This document shows, piece after piece, positions 35,009 to 44,945 of a DNA stretch of 64,000 nucleotides (within the stretch, counting starts at the first letter, position 1; the number at the start of each line of letters is the position of its first letter). Both the position numbers and the translations under genes were made by a program. The notes beneath the pieces were generated by a model that made no database searches, was not told where the DNA came from, and worked only from the letters and a program-made list of their open reading frames with translations. Source of the stretch: Synechococcus sp. UW140 (GTDB lineage: Bacteria; Cyanobacteriota; Cyanobacteriia; PCC-6307; Cyanobiaceae); contig NZ_UCOB01000014.1 in NCBI RefSeq assembly GCF_900474295.1, positions 62,001 through 126,000 on the forward strand, written 5' to 3'.

Positions 35009-35470
35009 ATGAATCTGCCCCTGCTGCTTCAGAGTTCCACGGAATGGTTGGCCTGGAGCGGACTCGGCTTCGCTCTGGTCACAGCGATCGCCTTCGCAGC
35101 ACGTTGGGGACTGCGATTCCGTCTAGTGGGAGTCACCAGCTTCACGCTTCTACTCGCCGTGAGCAGCTGGGCGTTCTCAGTGAGCTACACCCCGCCCGTG
35201 GCGATCGAAGGGGCTGTTAGGGCTCCGGTGGTGTTTGACAACGGCAACGATCTGGTGGTCGCGAAGGCATCACCAGAGATGGATCCTGACTCGGTCGATC
35301 CAACCCTGAAACAGCTGGCGGGGAATTTGCGTCCAGGTGGACGCAGCAGCGACGTGGTGGTCGTGCGCTTACGCCAGCTGCAACAGGCCGGCGACGGGTT
35401 GAGCAAACCAGTGATCCTCGGCCAGACCGAAGTGAAAACAAGAGCGACGGCGAGACTGAACAAAGGATGA
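35009..35470 (+). CDS. ycf51: Ycf51 family protein (DUF2518)
   Basis: Ycf51 is conserved in cyanobacteria and some algal plastids and has no known function. The ATG at 35009 gives 153 residues with two N-terminal membrane helices (about 13-30 and 38-58) around GLRFRLVGVTSFT. The soluble part carries the family traits GAVRAPVVFDNGND, LKQLAGNLRPGG and KPVILGQTEV. It is divergent from tamB by about 64 bases, and its stop overlaps the start of the next gene (ATGA). Confidence 0.88.
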   Translation: MNLPLLLQSSTEWLAWSGLGFALVTAIAFAARWGLRFRLVGVTSFTLLLAVSSWAFSVSYTPPVAIEGAVRAPVVFDNGNDLVVAKASPEMDPDSVDPTLKQLAGNLRPGGRSSDVVVVRLRQLQQAGDGLSKPVILGQTEVKTRATARLNKG

Positions 35471-35871
35471 GCCGCGAATCTCCACTTCAGGAGCTACCCC
35501 AGAGCTTCCGTGATGAGCAGCGGGAACTGGTGGCCGCAGGAATCGACACCTGGGGAGCGCTGCAGCAGCTCAGCGACCACCAGCTCAGCCAGCTCTCTCG
35601 CCGCGGCCGTGCCAGCGCCCGGAACTTCAAGCGGCTGAGGGGCATGGCCGAGCTGGTCTGCTGCCTGGATCTCGCACCGGCCGATGCCGCCCTGCTGATG
35701 CATGCAGGCCTGGCAACAGTGGCAGCACTTTCAGCGGCCTCACCCCAGGATGTCGTCACGCGTACGGGACGACTCGAACGCCAGCTCCGCAGTGGGAGAC
35801 CACCAGTCGTGGATCTGGCAGTGGCCCAACGCTGGATCAAAGCCGCCCAAGCATGGCAACCAAGAAACTGA
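35467..35871 (+). CDS. helix-hairpin-helix (DUF4332-like) protein
   Basis: The 134-residue all-helical protein resembles DUF4332-type tandem helix-hairpin-helix proteins: AAGIDTWGALQQLSDHQLSQL in the first half and MHAGLATVAALSAASPQDV in the second. Such folds often bind DNA without sequence preference, though for this family that is inference. The start codon overlaps the ycf51 stop by four bases, so the two are co-translated. Confidence 0.8.
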   Translation: MSRESPLQELPQSFRDEQRELVAAGIDTWGALQQLSDHQLSQLSRRGRASARNFKRLRGMAELVCCLDLAPADAALLMHAGLATVAALSAASPQDVVTRTGRLERQLRSGRPPVVDLAVAQRWIKAAQAWQPRN

Positions 35872-35935
35872 CCCCAGAGCGCTGCAAAGCAGGCTGAATG
35901 CCACTTCAAATGCAGATAGTCCTTAGGGAGGGTGC

Positions 35936-36223
35936 ATGCGCCATCTCCAAGCCTCGCTGCTGTTGTGCACCTTTGCGGCTGCAGCCACTGCGGCTGCTTC
36001 CAGCGCGGTCGCTGCACAGTCTTCACTTCTGGAAAGCGTCAAACGCAACCCCAGCGAAGCCAAAGCTTTGTGCCGGCAGTTCAAGCAGCTCAATGCCCAA
36101 GGGGTCTCCGCAACATCCACTACAGCCATCGCGGCTCTGGCCTCTCGGCGGAATCTGACGTCGCAAGACGCCGAGATTTTGGCCACGTATGTGATTGGGC
36201 TTCACTGCACGGATGTGTCCTAA
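35936..36223 (+). CDS. small secreted protein, unknown
   Basis: The 95-residue product has a clear signal peptide (MRHLQASLLLCTFAAAAT..., cleavage likely near SAVAAQ, residue 27). The mature part is a short helical domain with two Cys (ALCRQFKQL and GLHCTD) that could form a disulfide in the periplasm. The overlapping longer frame on the same strand (open from 35932) is excluded here because its first 100 residues look random. The family is not recognised. Confidence 0.75.
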   Translation: MRHLQASLLLCTFAAAATAAASSAVAAQSSLLESVKRNPSEAKALCRQFKQLNAQGVSATSTTAIAALASRRNLTSQDAEILATYVIGLHCTDVS

Positions 36224-36255
36224 GCGGTCCACCTCAACCTCACAATCCGGGCCCA

Positions 36256-37932
36256 TTGATCCACGCTGATCACTCCCTGACGCTTGAAGACGGTGTCGAT
36301 CTGATCGCAAGGATCTGGCAGCCATCAGGATCTGGCCCCTGGCCAGCTCTTCTGATGCGCCAGCCCTACGGACGAGCGATCGCCTCGACACCGACCTACA
36401 CCCATCCTTCCTGGTGGGCCGAGCATGGATTTCTGGTTGTTGTTCAAGACGTACGTGGCCAGGGCGCTTCTGGGGGCTGCTTCCGTGGCTTTGAGCAAGA
36501 GGCAAGAGATACCACCGCCACCTTGAAGTGGCTGCGATCCCTGTCGCTATGCAACGGACGGATCGGGCTCTACGGCTTCTCCTACCAGGGATTCACCCAA
36601 CTGGTGGCAGAGGAAGACACCCCTCCTCCCGACTGCCTTGCCCCGGCGATGACCGGTTTAAACGAACGGGAGCACTGGAGCTGCGAGGGGGGAGCCCACT
36701 GGTGGCACCTTGGACTGGGCTGGGGTCTTCAGCTCGCCGCTCTGCAAGCCCAACGCCGGGGGGACGCAAGCGCATGGGAGGCAATCCGCTGCAGCCTTGA
36801 AGGGAACCGGTACTGCCGTGACGGACTTGATCTACTGCGTCGGTATGACCCGGAAGGGATGGCAGTGCGCTGGCTCGATCGTTCCCCGGAGGATCCTGAT
36901 GCTTGGACCTGCTATCAACCACCGACCAGCTGGCTGCGCCAGCCAATGCTGCTGATCGGTGGCTGGTGGGACCCCCATCTGCGCGGCGTCCTGGATCTGC
37001 ATCGTCTCAGCCTGGAGGCAGGTGGTCAGCCAGATCTGCACATCGGCCCTGCGACCCACCTGAGATGGTGGCCAAACGCCCAGCAACTTCACCTGGACTT
37101 CTTCCAGCGCAACCTGATCGGCCCCTCTGCGTATCCATCCATCCAAGCGGAGGGGACCGTTCGCCACCGGGGAGCTGTCATGGCCTGGGACCTCTGCGAA
37201 CAGCGCTGGTACTCCGTCACCGACGCCAGAAGCAGCAGCGGTGGACTGTGGCAACTGAGCGGCAGCTCCCTGGCCTGTCTTGATCCCAGTGCCGGTGAGT
37301 TGAGGGCCCTCTCCGCCGCCAGTCAAATCCCCGGCTCGTTGGCTGATACCAGCTCCATCGAGCAAAAGATCAACCGATCCAAGACTGTGATGTCCGAGAC
37401 TGTGGTGATCGTCCATGATCCCTGGCGTGCCGCCCCGGCAATCGGTGGCCACCTCAGCCCCACCCCAGGCCCCTGTGATCGATCCGAGCTGGATGCCCGC
37501 AGCGATGTCGCCACGTTCACCACGGCTCCGCTGAGCCTCACCTGCCATCTGCGCGGCCGACCTATTTTGTCACTGCTGGCGGCTGCAGATCAATTGGGAT
37601 TTGATCTATGCGTTGCCCTCTCCGTCTGTCCATCAGGTAGCGATCAGGTGCAGCAACTCAGCACTGGTGTTACCCGCGTGAGGGGCCTCAAGCTTGGCCA
37701 AGCGTCAAGCCAAACAGTGGCGCTGCAACCCCTCGAAGCCAGGCTGCAACAAGGAGATCGGTTGCGCATTTCGATTGCGGGAGCCTGTTGGCCTGCAATC
37801 GCGATCAACCCTGGCCATCCCGATAGTCCCTGTGGTGCCCCCAGCAGCGCATGCCGTGTCACCAGCATTGAACTGACTCTGAATCAATGCCAATTACGTT
37901 TTGAGCCACTGATCGATTCACCGGAACGCTGA
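36256..37932 (+). CDS. CocE/NonD-type (S15) hydrolase
   Basis: An alpha/beta hydrolase of the X-Pro dipeptidyl-peptidase S15 / cocaine esterase group, which cleaves peptides or esters. Conserved parts are LLMRQPYGRA, VVVQDVRGQGASGG, GLYGFSYQGFTQ (nucleophile Ser), LLIGGWWDPHLRGVLDL (Asp) and IGPATHLRWW (His). The C-terminal third is the beta-rich domain of the family. The start is uncertain: no ATG is near, the frame is open upstream over the small secreted-protein gene, and the TTG at 36256 just before homology begins is the best guess (558 residues). Confidence 0.82.
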   Translation: MIHADHSLTLEDGVDLIARIWQPSGSGPWPALLMRQPYGRAIASTPTYTHPSWWAEHGFLVVVQDVRGQGASGGCFRGFEQEARDTTATLKWLRSLSLCNGRIGLYGFSYQGFTQLVAEEDTPPPDCLAPAMTGLNEREHWSCEGGAHWWHLGLGWGLQLAALQAQRRGDASAWEAIRCSLEGNRYCRDGLDLLRRYDPEGMAVRWLDRSPEDPDAWTCYQPPTSWLRQPMLLIGGWWDPHLRGVLDLHRLSLEAGGQPDLHIGPATHLRWWPNAQQLHLDFFQRNLIGPSAYPSIQAEGTVRHRGAVMAWDLCEQRWYSVTDARSSSGGLWQLSGSSLACLDPSAGELRALSAASQIPGSLADTSSIEQKINRSKTVMSETVVIVHDPWRAAPAIGGHLSPTPGPCDRSELDARSDVATFTTAPLSLTCHLRGRPILSLLAAADQLGFDLCVALSVCPSGSDQVQQLSTGVTRVRGLKLGQASSQTVALQPLEARLQQGDRLRISIAGACWPAIAINPGHPDSPCGAPSSACRVTSIELTLNQCQLRFEPLIDSPER

Positions 37933-37956
37933 ACCTCCGGCAAACTGACGCCAAAC

Positions 37957-38718
37957 ATGCGTCGCCTTCACGCCGTGAACACCACAGCCTGCGTTCTCGC
38001 CCTCGCGCTCTGCAGCCCGATCGCATCCGTGATGCCGATGCACAGCAGTCAGGCTCTCGAGATCGCCCAGGCCGGAGCCGCTCCTACAACGACACTGACC
38101 GCCGCCCAAGCCACCCGCGCCGCGCGTGAGCTTCTGGAGGCCCTGAAAGCGCAGGATGCCGCTGGCATCTACGCCGGTTTATCAGCTCCTCTCCGCAACA
38201 CGACCAACGAGCAAGCAGTGCGGACGAGGCTGCGCAACCGCCCATCCCTCAGTGACTATCGGATCAGCGCAATCTCCCGCGGCATGGATGACACCACCGT
38301 GGAAGCGGTGGCTGTGCTTGCCGATGGAAAAAAGGAGGCACCGCTCCTGCTGGTTCTCGACAATGAAGGGAAGCTGGTGGCTTGGAAATGGGTGGGCACG
38401 ACTCTGCCCATCGAGCAGAGCGCTCTCAACTTTGTGCAGGACCTAAACGCGGAGCGATGGGTCGCCGCTCGCTCCTATCTCGATCTCGACTTTCAGAAGG
38501 AGATTGGCCCTCAAGACCTCAAGCGCAAATGGAGCAAACTTTCCCGGGTCCTGGGCGGCACGAAGCAGATCAAGAGCGCTCTCGTCGCAAGCCAAGGAGG
38601 CGAGCAACAGCTCGTGCTGGTCACGATCGAATTCGGCAAAGTGACCGACAATCTGTTTGTGATTTTCAACCGCGAAGGCCGAATCATCAACGTCGATTTC
38701 TCGGCCGATCTGGTCTGA
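37957..38718 (+). CDS. secreted protein with two DUF3887-like halves
   Basis: The 253-residue protein has a signal peptide (residues 1 to about 33, ending near SSQALE). The mature part is two similar halves of about 100 residues: a helix with LLEALKAQDAAGIYAGL in the first and FVQDLNAERWVAARSYL in the second, each followed by strands ending in LLLVLDNEGKLVAW and NLFVIFNREGRIINVDF. This is the outline of DUF3887-type (NTF2-like) domains, which sit outside the membrane and probably bind a ligand. The function is unknown. It is a single gene between the S15 hydrolase and glgB. Confidence 0.78.
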   Translation: MRRLHAVNTTACVLALALCSPIASVMPMHSSQALEIAQAGAAPTTTLTAAQATRAARELLEALKAQDAAGIYAGLSAPLRNTTNEQAVRTRLRNRPSLSDYRISAISRGMDDTTVEAVAVLADGKKEAPLLLVLDNEGKLVAWKWVGTTLPIEQSALNFVQDLNAERWVAARSYLDLDFQKEIGPQDLKRKWSKLSRVLGGTKQIKSALVASQGGEQQLVLVTIEFGKVTDNLFVIFNREGRIINVDFSADLV

Positions 38719-38796
38719 TCGGTTCAAGGGCTGGCAACCGACCGCAGGAACCAGGGCTTTTCCGCCTAAGCTCCCGGCCAATACTGCCTTTAGGTC

Positions 38797-41085
38797 ATGG
38801 CTGCTGCGGTCCTCGACTGGATGATTGAGGATGGTCTGCGGCTGGCGGAATGCCGCCACGACCATCCGCTTTCCGTTCTCGGGCCCCAGACCACAGACAG
38901 CGGCTGGACTGTGCGTGCCTGGATGCCCGAAGCCGATCGTGTCGATCTGGTGGTGGATGGCGAGGTCATCAGCACCGCCACCCCCCACCACCCCTGGCTG
39001 TTTGAAGCGGAGCTGGCTCAAGATCCAGGTCAGGCCTATCGCCTGCAGGTGAGCCGTGGCGGCATCAGCCACGAGCAGAACGATCCCTGGGCGTTCAGGG
39101 ATGAATGGATGGGCGAGATGGATCGTCATCTCTTCGCCGAAGGGAACCATCACCACATCTGGCGAAAGATGGGTGCCCATCTCACCACAATCGGCAACGT
39201 TGCCGGGGTGATGTTCTGCCTTTGGGCGCCCCACTCTCGCAGTGTGAGCGTGATCGGGGACCTCAATGGATGGGATGGGCGCCACCACCCCATGCAGCAG
39301 CGCAACGGGGGCATCTGGGAATTATTCGTTCCCGGTTTGAGCGAAGGAGCTCTCTACAAATATGAAATTCGCACCCAGGAAGGGCACTGTTATCAGAAGG
39401 CAGACCCCTATGGCTTCCGCCATGAGGTCCGTCCGGCTACCAGCTCATTGGTGTCCCGTCTCGACAACTTCCAGTGGACAGATTCCGCCTGGATGCATGA
39501 ACGGGACCGTCGAAATGCTCTCGATCAACCGATCTCGGTCTATGAGATGCACATGGGCAGCTGGATTCATGCCGCTGCCGATCAACCCTTCATCGAAGCC
39601 GACGGAACTGCTCGCCCGCCCGTTCCTGCCGCGGACCTCAAACCCGGTGCCCGCCTTCTCACCTACCCGGAACTCGCGGATCGCGTCATCCCCTACGTGA
39701 AGGCACGCGGCTTCACGCATATCGAACTGATGCCGATCACCGAGCATCCCTTCGACGGTTCCTGGGGGTATCAGGTGACCGGTTGGTACGCCCCAACCAG
39801 TCGTTTCGGCAACCCCGATGAATTCCGCGCCTTCGTCGACCGATGCCATGCCGAAGGCATCGGCGTGATCATCGACTGGGTCCCTGGTCATTTCCCAAAA
39901 GACAGTCATGGCCTGGCGTTCTTCGACGGCACACACCTGTATGAGCACGCCGATCCCCGGATCGGTGAGCACAAGGAGTGGGGCACGCTGATTTTCAATT
40001 ACAGCCGCAACGAGGTGCGGAACTTCCTTGTTGCCAACCTGGTGTTCTGGTTTGAGCAGTTCCACATCGACGGCATCCGTGTGGATGCAGTGGCCTCCAT
40101 GCTCTACCGCGACTACCTGCGCCCCGACGGCGAATGGCTGCCCAACGAACATGGCGGCCGCGAAAACACCGAAGCGGTGCGCTTCCTGCAGCAGGCCAAT
40201 CATGTGCTGTTCGAGCACTATCCCGGTGCCCTCTCAATTGCAGAGGAATCGACAACCTGGCCGATGGTGACGCAGCCCACCGACATCGGCGGGCTCGGCT
40301 TCAATCTGAAGTGGAACATGGGCTGGATGCACGACATGCTCGATTACTTCGAGCTCGATCCCTGGTTCCGCCAGTTCCACCAGAACAACATCACCTTCTC
40401 GATCTGGTACACCTACACCGAGAACTTCATGCTGGCGCTGAGCCACGATGAGGTGGTTCACGGCAAGAGCAATCTCCTGCACAAGATGCCTGGAGATGAC
40501 TGGCAGAAATACGGCAACACACGCGCGCTTCTGGCCTACATGTGGACCCACCCCGGCAAGAAGACGATCTTTATGGGGATGGAATTCGGTCAGCGGGCCG
40601 AATGGAATGTGTGGGGAGACCTGCAGTGGGATCTGTTGGGATACGAGCCGCACCAGGGCGTGCAGCGGCTGGTCGATGACCTCAACGTGCTCTACAAGGC
40701 AGAACCAGCCCTCTGGCGGGATGACTTTGATCAGTACGGCTTCCAGTGGATCGACTGCAACGACAATCGCCACTCCGTGATCAGCTTCATGCGTCGGGAG
40801 AGCACTGGCGGTACCTGGCTGGTGGTTGTGGCGAACTTCACACCCCAGAGCCATGCCCATTACCGCGTGGGCGTCCCCCTAGCCGGCTTCTACACGGAGA
40901 TCTTCAACACCGATGCAGAGCGCTACGGCGGTAGCAACCTGGGCAACATGGGTGGGAAGCATTCAGACGAGTGGGGAATCCATGGCTACGACAACTCCCT
41001 CGACCTCTGTCTGCCTCCTTTGAGTGTGATGGTGTTCAAGCACGATCCAAAGCGGAGCCTCGCCCCAGACTCCACTGCTGGCTGA
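38797..41085 (+). CDS. glgB: 1,4-alpha-glucan branching enzyme
   Basis: It introduces alpha-1,6 branches into glycogen. The 762-residue protein has the long cyanobacterial layout: two N-terminal carbohydrate-binding modules (about 20-120 and 125-230), a GH13 catalytic barrel (about 250-620) and a C-terminal beta domain. Catalytic residues are visible as DGIRVDAV (nucleophile Asp near 428), [11 protein letters not shown] (acid Glu near 482) and [11 protein letters not shown] (Asp near 551). It stands as a single gene; a hairpin follows at 41123. Confidence 0.97.
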   Translation: MAAAVLDWMIEDGLRLAECRHDHPLSVLGPQTTDSGWTVRAWMPEADRVDLVVDGEVISTATPHHPWLFEAELAQDPGQAYRLQVSRGGISHEQNDPWAFRDEWMGEMDRHLFAEGNHHHIWRKMGAHLTTIGNVAGVMFCLWAPHSRSVSVIGDLNGWDGRHHPMQQRNGGIWELFVPGLSEGALYKYEIRTQEGHCYQKADPYGFRHEVRPATSSLVSRLDNFQWTDSAWMHERDRRNALDQPISVYEMHMGSWIHAAADQPFIEADGTARPPVPAADLKPGARLLTYPELADRVIPYVKARGFTHIELMPITEHPFDGSWGYQVTGWYAPTSRFGNPDEFRAFVDRCHAEGIGVIIDWVPGHFPKDSHGLAFFDGTHLYEHADPRIGEHKEWGTLIFNYSRNEVRNFLVANLVFWFEQFHIDGIRVDAVASMLYRDYLRPDGEWLPNEHGGRENTEAVRFLQQANHVLFEHYPGALSIAEESTTWPMVTQPTDIGGLGFNLKWNMGWMHDMLDYFELDPWFRQFHQNNITFSIWYTYTENFMLALSHDEVVHGKSNLLHKMPGDDWQKYGNTRALLAYMWTHPGKKTIFMGMEFGQRAEWNVWGDLQWDLLGYEPHQGVQRLVDDLNVLYKAEPALWRDDFDQYGFQWIDCNDNRHSVISFMRRESTGGTWLVVVANFTPQSHAHYRVGVPLAGFYTEIFNTDAERYGGSNLGNMGGKHSDEWGIHGYDNSLDLCLPPLSVMVFKHDPKRSLAPDSTAG

Positions 41086-41122
41086 GTTTGAGGCCAAAAG
41101 CGTGTGACGAAGCAGATGCTTT

Positions 41123-41160
41123 ACCTGAGAAGAGCCTCAGTTGCTCAGGTTCTCTCAGGT
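41123..41160 (+). promoter_or_regulatory. long hairpin between glgB and hemE
   Basis: ACCTGAGA (41123-41130) is complementary to TCTCAGGT (41153-41160), with a smaller GAGC/GCTC stem inside. No T-run follows. It ends 28 bases before the hemE start, so it may terminate glgB transcripts weakly or act in the hemE leader. Confidence 0.5.
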
Positions 41161-41188
41161 AGGTTGCCCGCTTGATCTCCACTTCCCG

Positions 41189-42247
41189 ATGAGCGACTCC
41201 CTGCCCCTGCTGCTGCGTGCTGCCCGCGGAGAGGCTGTTGAGCGTCCCCCGGTGTGGATGATGCGTCAGGCAGGTCGGTACATGAAGATCTACCGGGACC
41301 TGCGCGACAAATATCCCAGTTTCCGAGAACGCTCCGAGAATCCTGACCTCTCCTACGAAATCTCGATGCAGCCGTTTCGGGCCTTCAAGCCTGATGGTGT
41401 GATCTTGTTCTCAGACATCCTCACGCCGCTACCTGGAATGGGGATCGACTTCGACATCATTGAGAGCAAGGGGCCTCAGATCGGGGATCCGATTCGCAGC
41501 ATGAGCCAAGTGGACGCACTGCGGACCCTCAATCCGGCTGAGTCGATGCCGTTTGTGGGCGAAGTCTTGGGTCGCCTACGCCAGAGCGTCGGCAATGAAG
41601 CCGCAGTGCTTGGTTTCGTGGGTGCCCCCTGGACCCTGGCTGCCTATGTGGTGGAGGGCAAGAGCAGTAAGAACTACGCGGTGATCAAGGCCATGGCCTT
41701 TCAAGAGCCCGAGATGCTGCACAAGCTGCTCGATCACTTCGCCGAATCGATTGCTCATTACCTTCGCTACCAGATCGATTCGGGCGCCCAAGTGGTGCAG
41801 ATGTTCGATTCCTGGGCAGGCCAGCTCAGTCCTGCCGACTACGACACCTTCGCTGCGCCTTATCAAAAGAAGGTCGTTGATCTGGTCAAGCAAACCCACC
41901 CAGACACCCCGTTCATCCTTTACATCTCCGGCAGTGCCGGTGTGCTCGAACGCATGGGCACAACCGGTGTGGACATCGTGTCGCTCGACTGGACCGTGGA
42001 CATGGCCGAAGCCCTGGCCCGCCTACCCGAACACATCGGGGTCCAGGGCAACGTCGACCCAGGCCTGCTCTTCGGAACCCCCGAAGCGATTGAAGCCCGC
42101 ATCGATGACTGCGTCCGCAAGGCCAGGGGTCGCAGGCACATTCTCAACCTTGGCCATGGCATCCTCCCTGGCACACCCGAGGAGAATGGAGCAGCCTTCT
42201 TCCGCTCTGGCAAGAGCGTGATGGAACGTCTGGGCGCCGCGGCCTGA
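41189..42247 (+). CDS. hemE: uroporphyrinogen decarboxylase
   Basis: It converts uroporphyrinogen III to coproporphyrinogen III, shared by heme, chlorophyll and bilin synthesis. The ATG at 41189 gives 352 residues beginning [15 protein letters not shown]. The active-site signatures are present: [12 protein letters not shown] near residue 22, [12 protein letters not shown] near 145 and [13 protein letters not shown] near the end. The catalytic Asp lies in [15 protein letters not shown]. The SDR gene follows 11 bases later. Confidence 0.97.
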   Translation: MSDSLPLLLRAARGEAVERPPVWMMRQAGRYMKIYRDLRDKYPSFRERSENPDLSYEISMQPFRAFKPDGVILFSDILTPLPGMGIDFDIIESKGPQIGDPIRSMSQVDALRTLNPAESMPFVGEVLGRLRQSVGNEAAVLGFVGAPWTLAAYVVEGKSSKNYAVIKAMAFQEPEMLHKLLDHFAESIAHYLRYQIDSGAQVVQMFDSWAGQLSPADYDTFAAPYQKKVVDLVKQTHPDTPFILYISGSAGVLERMGTTGVDIVSLDWTVDMAEALARLPEHIGVQGNVDPGLLFGTPEAIEARIDDCVRKARGRRHILNLGHGILPGTPEENGAAFFRSGKSVMERLGAAA

Positions 42248-42258
42248 CCCACTCTCCC

Positions 42259-43299
42259 TTGCGCAAGGAATCCTTGACCACAGCACCGGCACGCATCCTG
42301 ATCACGGGCGCCAGCGGCTGCGTCGGCCAGTACACCACTGCCTGGCTGCTCGAGCATTCCAATGCTGAACTGCTGCTATGGCTTAGGGACCCAAGCAAAC
42401 TCTCGGCGATTCCCCACGATCACCCGCGCATCAAACTGCTCGTTGGTGATCTGAGGGATACCGATCGCTTTGCGACGGATCTAGGCAGCGTCAACAGGGT
42501 GATTCACACCGCCACAGCCTGGGGCGACCCTGAACGTGCTCAGCAGGTGAATGTGGTGGCAGTGAAGCGAATGCTGAGTCTGCTTGATCCCAACAAGATC
42601 GAGCAGGTGGTGTATTTCTCCACGGCCAGCATTCTCAACCGCGATCTGCAGCCGTTGCCCCAGGCCCTGGCCTACGGGACCGAATACATCCAGACCAAGG
42701 CCCAATGCCTGAAGGATCTCGAACAACATCCGCTCGCTGAACGGATCGTGGCCGTGTTCCCCACGTTGGTCTTTGGTGGACGGACTGACGGCAGCAGCCG
42801 CTTCCCGACGAGTTATCTCACCGAAGGTCTTACTGAAGCCAGCAAGTGGCTCTGGCTGGCGCGATGGCTACGGGCCGATGCCAGCTTCCACTTCATCCAT
42901 GCCGCCGACATCGCTGCCATCTGCGGGTCGTTGGCCACGACTCCCCATCAACGAAATCCCGAGCCGGGGCAGGGCCCTGTCCGCCGAATCGTGATGGGCC
43001 AGAAAGCGATCAGTGTGAATGAAGCGGTGGCCACACTCTGCCGCTGGCGTGGTGTCGCCAGAACGCCTGGAATCCCTCTATGGCCCTGGCTGATCGAAGG
43101 GCTGATCAGGGTGCTGCCCATCGAGGTGAATGACTGGGATCGTTTCAGCATCCGCCAGCGCCACTTCATTCACAACCCAGTCACCCAGCCTGAACGCTTC
43201 CAACTCACCAGTCATGGACCGGATCTTGAAGCTGTTCTTGAAGACTCGGGATTGCCTAGGCGTGGACAGGTGTCAATGCAGCTAAACTTAAGCAAGTGA
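42259..43299 (+). CDS. NAD(P)-dependent SDR/epimerase-like protein
   Basis: An extended or atypical short-chain dehydrogenase. The dinucleotide motif is [13 protein letters not shown] near residue 14 and the Tyr-x3-Lys pair is in [10 protein letters not shown] near residue 140. VVYFSTASI and [13 protein letters not shown] are further Rossmann-fold landmarks. The substrate is unknown; relatives act on sugars, flavonoids or lipids. The start is unclear: TTG at 42259 gives 346 residues, and a second TTG at 42274 follows an AAGGAA ribosome-binding site. It lies between hemE and petE on the same strand. Confidence 0.82.
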   Translation: MRKESLTTAPARILITGASGCVGQYTTAWLLEHSNAELLLWLRDPSKLSAIPHDHPRIKLLVGDLRDTDRFATDLGSVNRVIHTATAWGDPERAQQVNVVAVKRMLSLLDPNKIEQVVYFSTASILNRDLQPLPQALAYGTEYIQTKAQCLKDLEQHPLAERIVAVFPTLVFGGRTDGSSRFPTSYLTEGLTEASKWLWLARWLRADASFHFIHAADIAAICGSLATTPHQRNPEPGQGPVRRIVMGQKAISVNEAVATLCRWRGVARTPGIPLWPWLIEGLIRVLPIEVNDWDRFSIRQRHFIHNPVTQPERFQLTSHGPDLEAVLEDSGLPRRGQVSMQLNLSK

Positions 43300-43309
43300 C
43301 TTTGACGTG

Positions 43310-43669
43310 ATGATCCATCATCTGCGTTCCCTTCTTTCCGCCTGTATCGCCCTCGTTCTGGTGATCGGCATGGGTGTGGCCTCCGCAAGCGCCGCCACTG
43401 TTGAGGTGAAGCTCGGATCCGATTCCGGCATGCTGGCGTTCGAGCCCAGCACCGTGAACATCAAGGCGGGCGACACCGTCAAATTTGTGAACAACAAGAT
43501 GGCTCCTCATAACGCCGTCTTTGATGGGCACGATGAGCTCAGCCACTCCGACCTTGCCTTCGCTCCTGGCGAATCATGGGAAGAGACGTTCTCGACAGCT
43601 GGCAGCTACGACTTCTACTGCGAGCCTCACCGTGGAGCAGGGATGGTTGGCAAGGTCATCGTTGAGTGA
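43310..43669 (+). CDS. petE: plastocyanin precursor
   Basis: A copper protein in the thylakoid lumen that carries electrons from cytochrome b6f to photosystem I. The ATG at 43310 gives a 119-residue precursor with a signal peptide to about residue 28 (VASASA). Copper ligands are His67 (APHNAV), Cys104, His107 and Met112 ([10 protein letters not shown]). A GTG three bases upstream is an alternative start. It is followed by a long hairpin and then the gene for the alternative carrier, cytochrome c6. Confidence 0.97.
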   Translation: MIHHLRSLLSACIALVLVIGMGVASASAATVEVKLGSDSGMLAFEPSTVNIKAGDTVKFVNNKMAPHNAVFDGHDELSHSDLAFAPGESWEETFSTAGSYDFYCEPHRGAGMVGKVIVE

Positions 43670-43730
43670 TCGCCCAGATCAGTAGTACCCCTCTGATCTG
43701 ACCCGTTCAAAACAAAAGCCATAACCAATG

Positions 43731-43764
43731 CCCCTCGGTGTGAATCAGTAATCACATCGAGGGG
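43731..43764 (+). terminator. long hairpin between petE and petJ
   Basis: CCCCTCGGTGTGA and TCACATCGAGGGG pair over 13 positions with one mismatch around an eight-base loop. It ends six bases before the proposed petJ ATG, and only CTTCAC follows, with no T-run. It may end petE transcripts and may also block petJ translation. Confidence 0.65.
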
Positions 43765-43770
43765 CTTCAC

Positions 43771-44187
43771 ATGAGCGTCGCCATGGATAAGGTTGAAGTC
43801 CATCATGTGCCGCGTTCGACCATGCCGCAGCCAGCAGCGATTCTCCCCTTGATTCTGGCGATGGTGATCGGCCTATTTGGGGTTCTTCCTGTTGCCGCGA
43901 CTGAATCTCAACCAGACCTTGAAAACGGCGGTCAGATCTTTTCAGCCAATTGTGCCGCCTGCCATATGGGTGGAGGCAACGTTCTCAGAGCCAGTCGCAC
44001 CCTCAGCCAACCTGATCTCCAGGCCCATCTGAACGCCTACAGCCAAGACCACCTTGAGGCGATTGAACATCAGATCGAAAACGGCAAAAATGCCATGCCT
44101 CCCTATGAAGGCAAACTGAGCGAAGCCGATATCGCGGATGTCGCGGCCTTCGTGGAAGAACAAGCCGAGCGGGGCTGGCAACGATGA
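43771..44187 (+). CDS. petJ: cytochrome c6 precursor
   Basis: A lumenal heme protein that can replace plastocyanin between cytochrome b6f and photosystem I. The 138-residue precursor has an N-terminal signal (hydrophobic part about residues 22-43). Heme attachment is CAACH (Cys61, Cys64, His65) and the sixth ligand is Met109 in NAMPPYEGKL. The N-terminal tail before the signal core is long; Met5 (43783) or Met18 (43822) could be the real start, which matters because a stable hairpin ends only six bases before the first ATG. The stop overlaps the Nif11 gene by four bases. Confidence 0.95.
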   Translation: MSVAMDKVEVHHVPRSTMPQPAAILPLILAMVIGLFGVLPVAATESQPDLENGGQIFSANCAACHMGGGNVLRASRTLSQPDLQAHLNAYSQDHLEAIEHQIENGKNAMPPYEGKLSEADIADVAAFVEEQAERGWQR

Positions 44188-44387
44188 GCCGCCAGGGTCT
44201 CAAAGATTTTGTTCATGCTGTGGAACACAGTGCAGCTCTGCGAAGGGAGTTGCACCAGCTCGATTCAATGCATGCCCTCCTAGCGATGGCCCACAAATTT
44301 GGTTTCAGCGTGAGTGAAACCGATCTCAAGGATGATGAAACCTGCGCACAGGTTGAGACATGGTTCGCAAGCAGCTGGATTTCCTGA
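44184..44387 (+). CDS. Nif11-domain protein
   Basis: The 67-residue product matches the Nif11 domain: MSRQGLKDFVHAVEHSAALR, then an Ala/Leu segment and AHKFGFSVSETDL. Nif11 domains serve as leader peptides of ribosomal natural products (prochlorosins and others) or occur as stand-alone proteins of unknown role. Here no Gly-Gly cleavage site and no Cys/Ser/Thr-rich core follow, so a lanthipeptide precursor is unlikely. The ATG overlaps the petJ stop (ATGA), so it is translated together with cytochrome c6. Confidence 0.8.
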   Translation: MSRQGLKDFVHAVEHSAALRRELHQLDSMHALLAMAHKFGFSVSETDLKDDETCAQVETWFASSWIS

Positions 44388-44442
44388 GCGCAATCACACA
44401 TTGAGGCCACACCATCAGCCAGGAAGGCTGGTCGGATACACA

Positions 44443-44907
44443 TCAAGCGGATGGCATCTGCCCAGCGCAGGCCAAGCAGCCACCGTTGATGCGATAGGGG
44501 GCCAGATGATTGCGAAGGCAACGGGTACCGCGGAAAAACAACACCTCTCCCCGCTCCCTGGCATGGGCATCGGTGAGTGGTAACGACAGCCAGCGCTCAG
44601 GCACGGTTCCCTTGAGCTCAACCCGACTGCGCTCAGCCTCTAAGCGACGACGACGCTCCTCTCGATCGTTCTTGGCGCAAACCGCCTCTACCTGGAGTTC
44701 GCGGGAGCAGGCGAGGCAGGCCATCACCACTGGTTTCTTCCGTGCTGTGTTGTGAGACAGCTTGTCGCTGGGCACTTCCCGCTCTCGTCCACAACTACAG
44801 CGACACCACCAGAACGCATTCCCACTTTTCGTACGCCGCTCGGAAGCCCTCACCACCAGCAGTTGGCCATACACCTCACCAACGCGGTTGCGGGGCTTCG
44901 ATGGCAT
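44443..44907 (-). CDS. Cys-rich zinc-ribbon-like protein, unknown
   Basis: The 154-residue product has an N-terminal module VGEVYGQLLVVRASERR followed by WWCRCSCGRER and a distant CLAC pair. This is like the small domain that accompanies AP2/HNH-type DNA-binding proteins (YGxLxV...WxCxCxCG). The rest is helical and basic with ERRRRLEAERSRVE, and a second possible zinc pair lies near the end (RCLRNHL, GCLAC). Nucleic-acid binding is likely but inferred. The ATG at 44907 is preferred over an upstream extension. The family is not certain. Confidence 0.7.
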   Translation of the reverse strand: MPSKPRNRVGEVYGQLLVVRASERRTKSGNAFWWCRCSCGREREVPSDKLSHNTARKKPVVMACLACSRELQVEAVCAKNDREERRRRLEAERSRVELKGTVPERWLSLPLTDAHARERGEVLFFRGTRCLRNHLAPYRINGGCLACAGQMPSA

Positions 44908-44945
44908 TCGATCATCAAGAGCGCTACCACCAGCATGGGATCTCA

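Noticed and set aside
35932-36255. Upstream extension of the S15 hydrolase frame
   Set aside because: Reads as random sequence and overlaps a secreted-protein gene in another frame; homology begins only near 36256.
44184-44387. Prochlorosin-type lanthipeptide precursor
   Set aside because: The Nif11 part is present, but there is no Gly-Gly cut site or Cys/Ser/Thr-rich core and no LanM-type enzyme in the window.
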